A DNA stretch of 26,293 nt, from assembly GCA_031424915.1 (NCBI GenBank), contig JANPII010000013.1, positions 1 through 26,293 on the forward strand, read 5' to 3'. The position numbers and the translations under genes were made by a program. Of this stretch, positions 25,591-26,293 are shown one piece after another (within the stretch, counting starts at the first letter, position 1; each line of letters starts with the position of its first letter). The stretch is from JANPII01 sp031424915 (GTDB lineage Bacteria > Pseudomonadota > Alphaproteobacteria > Rickettsiales > Midichloriaceae). The notes beneath the pieces were generated by a model. The model was not told where the DNA came from. It saw only the letters and a program-made list of their open reading frames with translations, and did no database searches.

Positions 25591-25625
25591 TTCTTTGTAA
25601 CTTAACATCACCTTAATACAAAGAA
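25591..25625. repeat. 9-bp inverted repeat between the histidine kinase and rpsP
   Basis: TTCTTTGTA (25591-25599) is the exact reverse complement of 25617-25625, with a 17-base loop, 27 bp after the kinase stop. The stem is AT-rich and no T-run follows at once; a run of five T comes 12 bp later. It may be a weak terminator or a regulatory site upstream of rpsP. Confidence 0.35.
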
Positions 25626-25660
25626 CATGAAAAATATTTTTGCGGATAATAAAATAGGTA

Positions 25661-25689
25661 TTTACAAGCTTTCGTTTTTTAGCTATACA
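25661..25689 (+). promoter_or_regulatory. Sigma70-type promoter of rpsP
   Basis: TTTACA (25661-25666) and TATACA (25684-25689) are separated by exactly 17 bp. Transcription would begin near 25696, giving a leader of about 37 bases that ends with a good ribosome binding site (AGGAG, 25720-25724) 8 bp before the rpsP ATG. Placed as expected for the head of the rpsP-rimM operon. Confidence 0.6.
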
Positions 25690-25732
25690 ATTTTATCTGT
25701 CACATATAAAGTTATGTATAGGAGAAATAAAT

Positions 25733-26005
25733 ATGTCAGTGAAAATCAGATTAGCTCGAGGTGGAAGTAAAAAGCGCCCCCATTACCGTATTGTGGTTAC
25801 CAACTCGCGTGATCCGCGTGATGGTAGATTTATTGAGAAAATTGGGACTTATGATCCACTATTGGATAATGAAAACAATAGACGTGTGGTTGTAGATAGC
25901 GAGCGTGCTGCATACTGGCTTTCTGTTGGTGCGCAACCAACTGATCGCGTAATGAAATTCTTTAAAACCATGGGTATCAGTCCTGTGGCCGCTAATGCTA
26001 ATTAG
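25733..26005 (+). CDS. rpsP: 30S ribosomal protein S16
   Basis: Small-subunit ribosomal protein that binds 16S rRNA early in assembly. The N-terminal hallmark VKIRLARGGSKKRPHYRIVV is followed by DSRDPRDGRFIE-like residues (NSRDPRDGRFIEKIGTYDPL) and by a C-terminal YWLSVGAQPTDRV, all typical. At 90 residues it has the family length. AGGAG lies 8 bp before the ATG, one of the few strong ribosome binding sites in the window. rimM follows after 32 bp, the order found in most proteobacteria (rpsP-rimM-trmD-rplS). Confidence 0.98.
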   Translation: MSVKIRLARGGSKKRPHYRIVVTNSRDPRDGRFIEKIGTYDPLLDNENNRRVVVDSERAAYWLSVGAQPTDRVMKFFKTMGISPVAANAN

Positions 26006-26037
26006 TTATTTTTAACTCTAACTTTGAGGATTCGTTT

Positions 26038-26293
26038 ATGACTGCGTCGAGTTTAAAATCGAAAGACTACAATATTTGCGTGGGAGTAGTGACCGCGGCT
26101 AATGGTGTTCGTGGGCACGTTAAGATTCGTAGTTTTACAGCTAAACCGGGAGATATTGCTAATTTCCAGCAAATCTTTGACGAAGAAAGTCAGGCTTATG
26201 GCATACGAATAGTTGCTTTGAAAAAAGACTACGTAATTGCAGGTATTGAAGGTGTAGCCTCGCGCGATGAGGCAGAAAAATTACGCAACAGAC
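26038..26293 (+). CDS. rimM: Ribosome maturation factor RimM (3' truncated by the window)
   Basis: The first 85 codons of the 16S rRNA processing factor that binds ribosomal protein S19 and helps mature the small-subunit head. The N-terminal signature ICVGVVTAANGVRGHVKIRSF (about residues 13-33) matches the family's VG.i..ahGi.Gevkv pattern, and GIEGVASRDEAEKLR matches its G...r..AE.L. segment. The start is the ATG at 26038 with GAGGA 7 bp upstream. The gene continues past the right edge, where trmD would be expected next. Confidence 0.93.
   Translation, partial: MTASSLKSKDYNICVGVVTAANGVRGHVKIRSFTAKPGDIANFQQIFDEESQAYGIRIVALKKDYVIAGIEGVASRDEAEKLRNR

Noticed and set aside
25697..25702. A CTGTCA like half of a Pho box, close to a PhoR-like kinase gene
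   Set aside because: Only one half-site is present, and it lies downstream of the predicted rpsP start; chance is the simplest explanation.

Overview
The window looks like chromosomal DNA of a low-GC alphaproteobacterium, most likely a host-associated lineage of the Rickettsiales or Holosporales type. This is inference from gene content: a very large NAD-specific glutamate dehydrogenase, an alanine/cation symporter, holC and rsmA, rpsP-rimM at the right edge, pseudopilins with a prepilin peptidase, and one giant alpha-helical protein of unknown function. No sequence search was possible, so the taxonomic call is moderate. I found no tRNA or rRNA genes, no CRISPR array and no intact insertion sequence.

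Left part (1-7930, + strand). A C-terminal gene fragment (1-87) is followed by an AT-rich spacer and an endonuclease/exonuclease/phosphatase-fold hydrolase (399-1499). A 418-bp stretch without a convincing gene comes next (1500-1917). Then follows a compact cluster: the 1567-residue glutamate dehydrogenase (1918-6621), DNA polymerase III chi subunit holC (6637-7095) and, overlapping it by 23 bp, the 16S rRNA dimethyltransferase rsmA (7073-7930).

Centre (7931-16410, + strand). A good sigma70-type promoter (7954-7981) precedes a single 8.3-kb gene for a 2772-residue protein. Residues about 743-2358 are a degenerate tandem repeat of an all-helical unit of roughly 135 residues, about twelve copies by eye. 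After it come a hydrophobic segment, a pentapeptide-repeat-like patch and an unrecognised C-terminal domain. A secreted or surface effector is possible, but that is inference.

Right-centre (16411-23299, - strand). An AGCS-family sodium/alanine symporter is convergent with the giant gene. Reading leftwards from 23299, three tandem prepilin-like genes are joined by 4-bp ATGA overlaps. They are followed by a Bcp-type peroxiredoxin and, 1 bp after its stop, a membrane-anchored protein with a protein-kinase-like fold whose catalytic residues appear lost (a pseudokinase).

Right end (23300-26293, + strand). An 87-bp divergent control region holds overlapping promoter-like elements and a perfect 12-bp palindrome. 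It separates the prepilin operon from a prepilin peptidase gene, which is followed 6 bp later by a PhoR-like sensor histidine kinase. The peptidase very likely processes the three prepilins. A good promoter (25661-25689) then drives rpsP and the start of rimM, which runs off the window.
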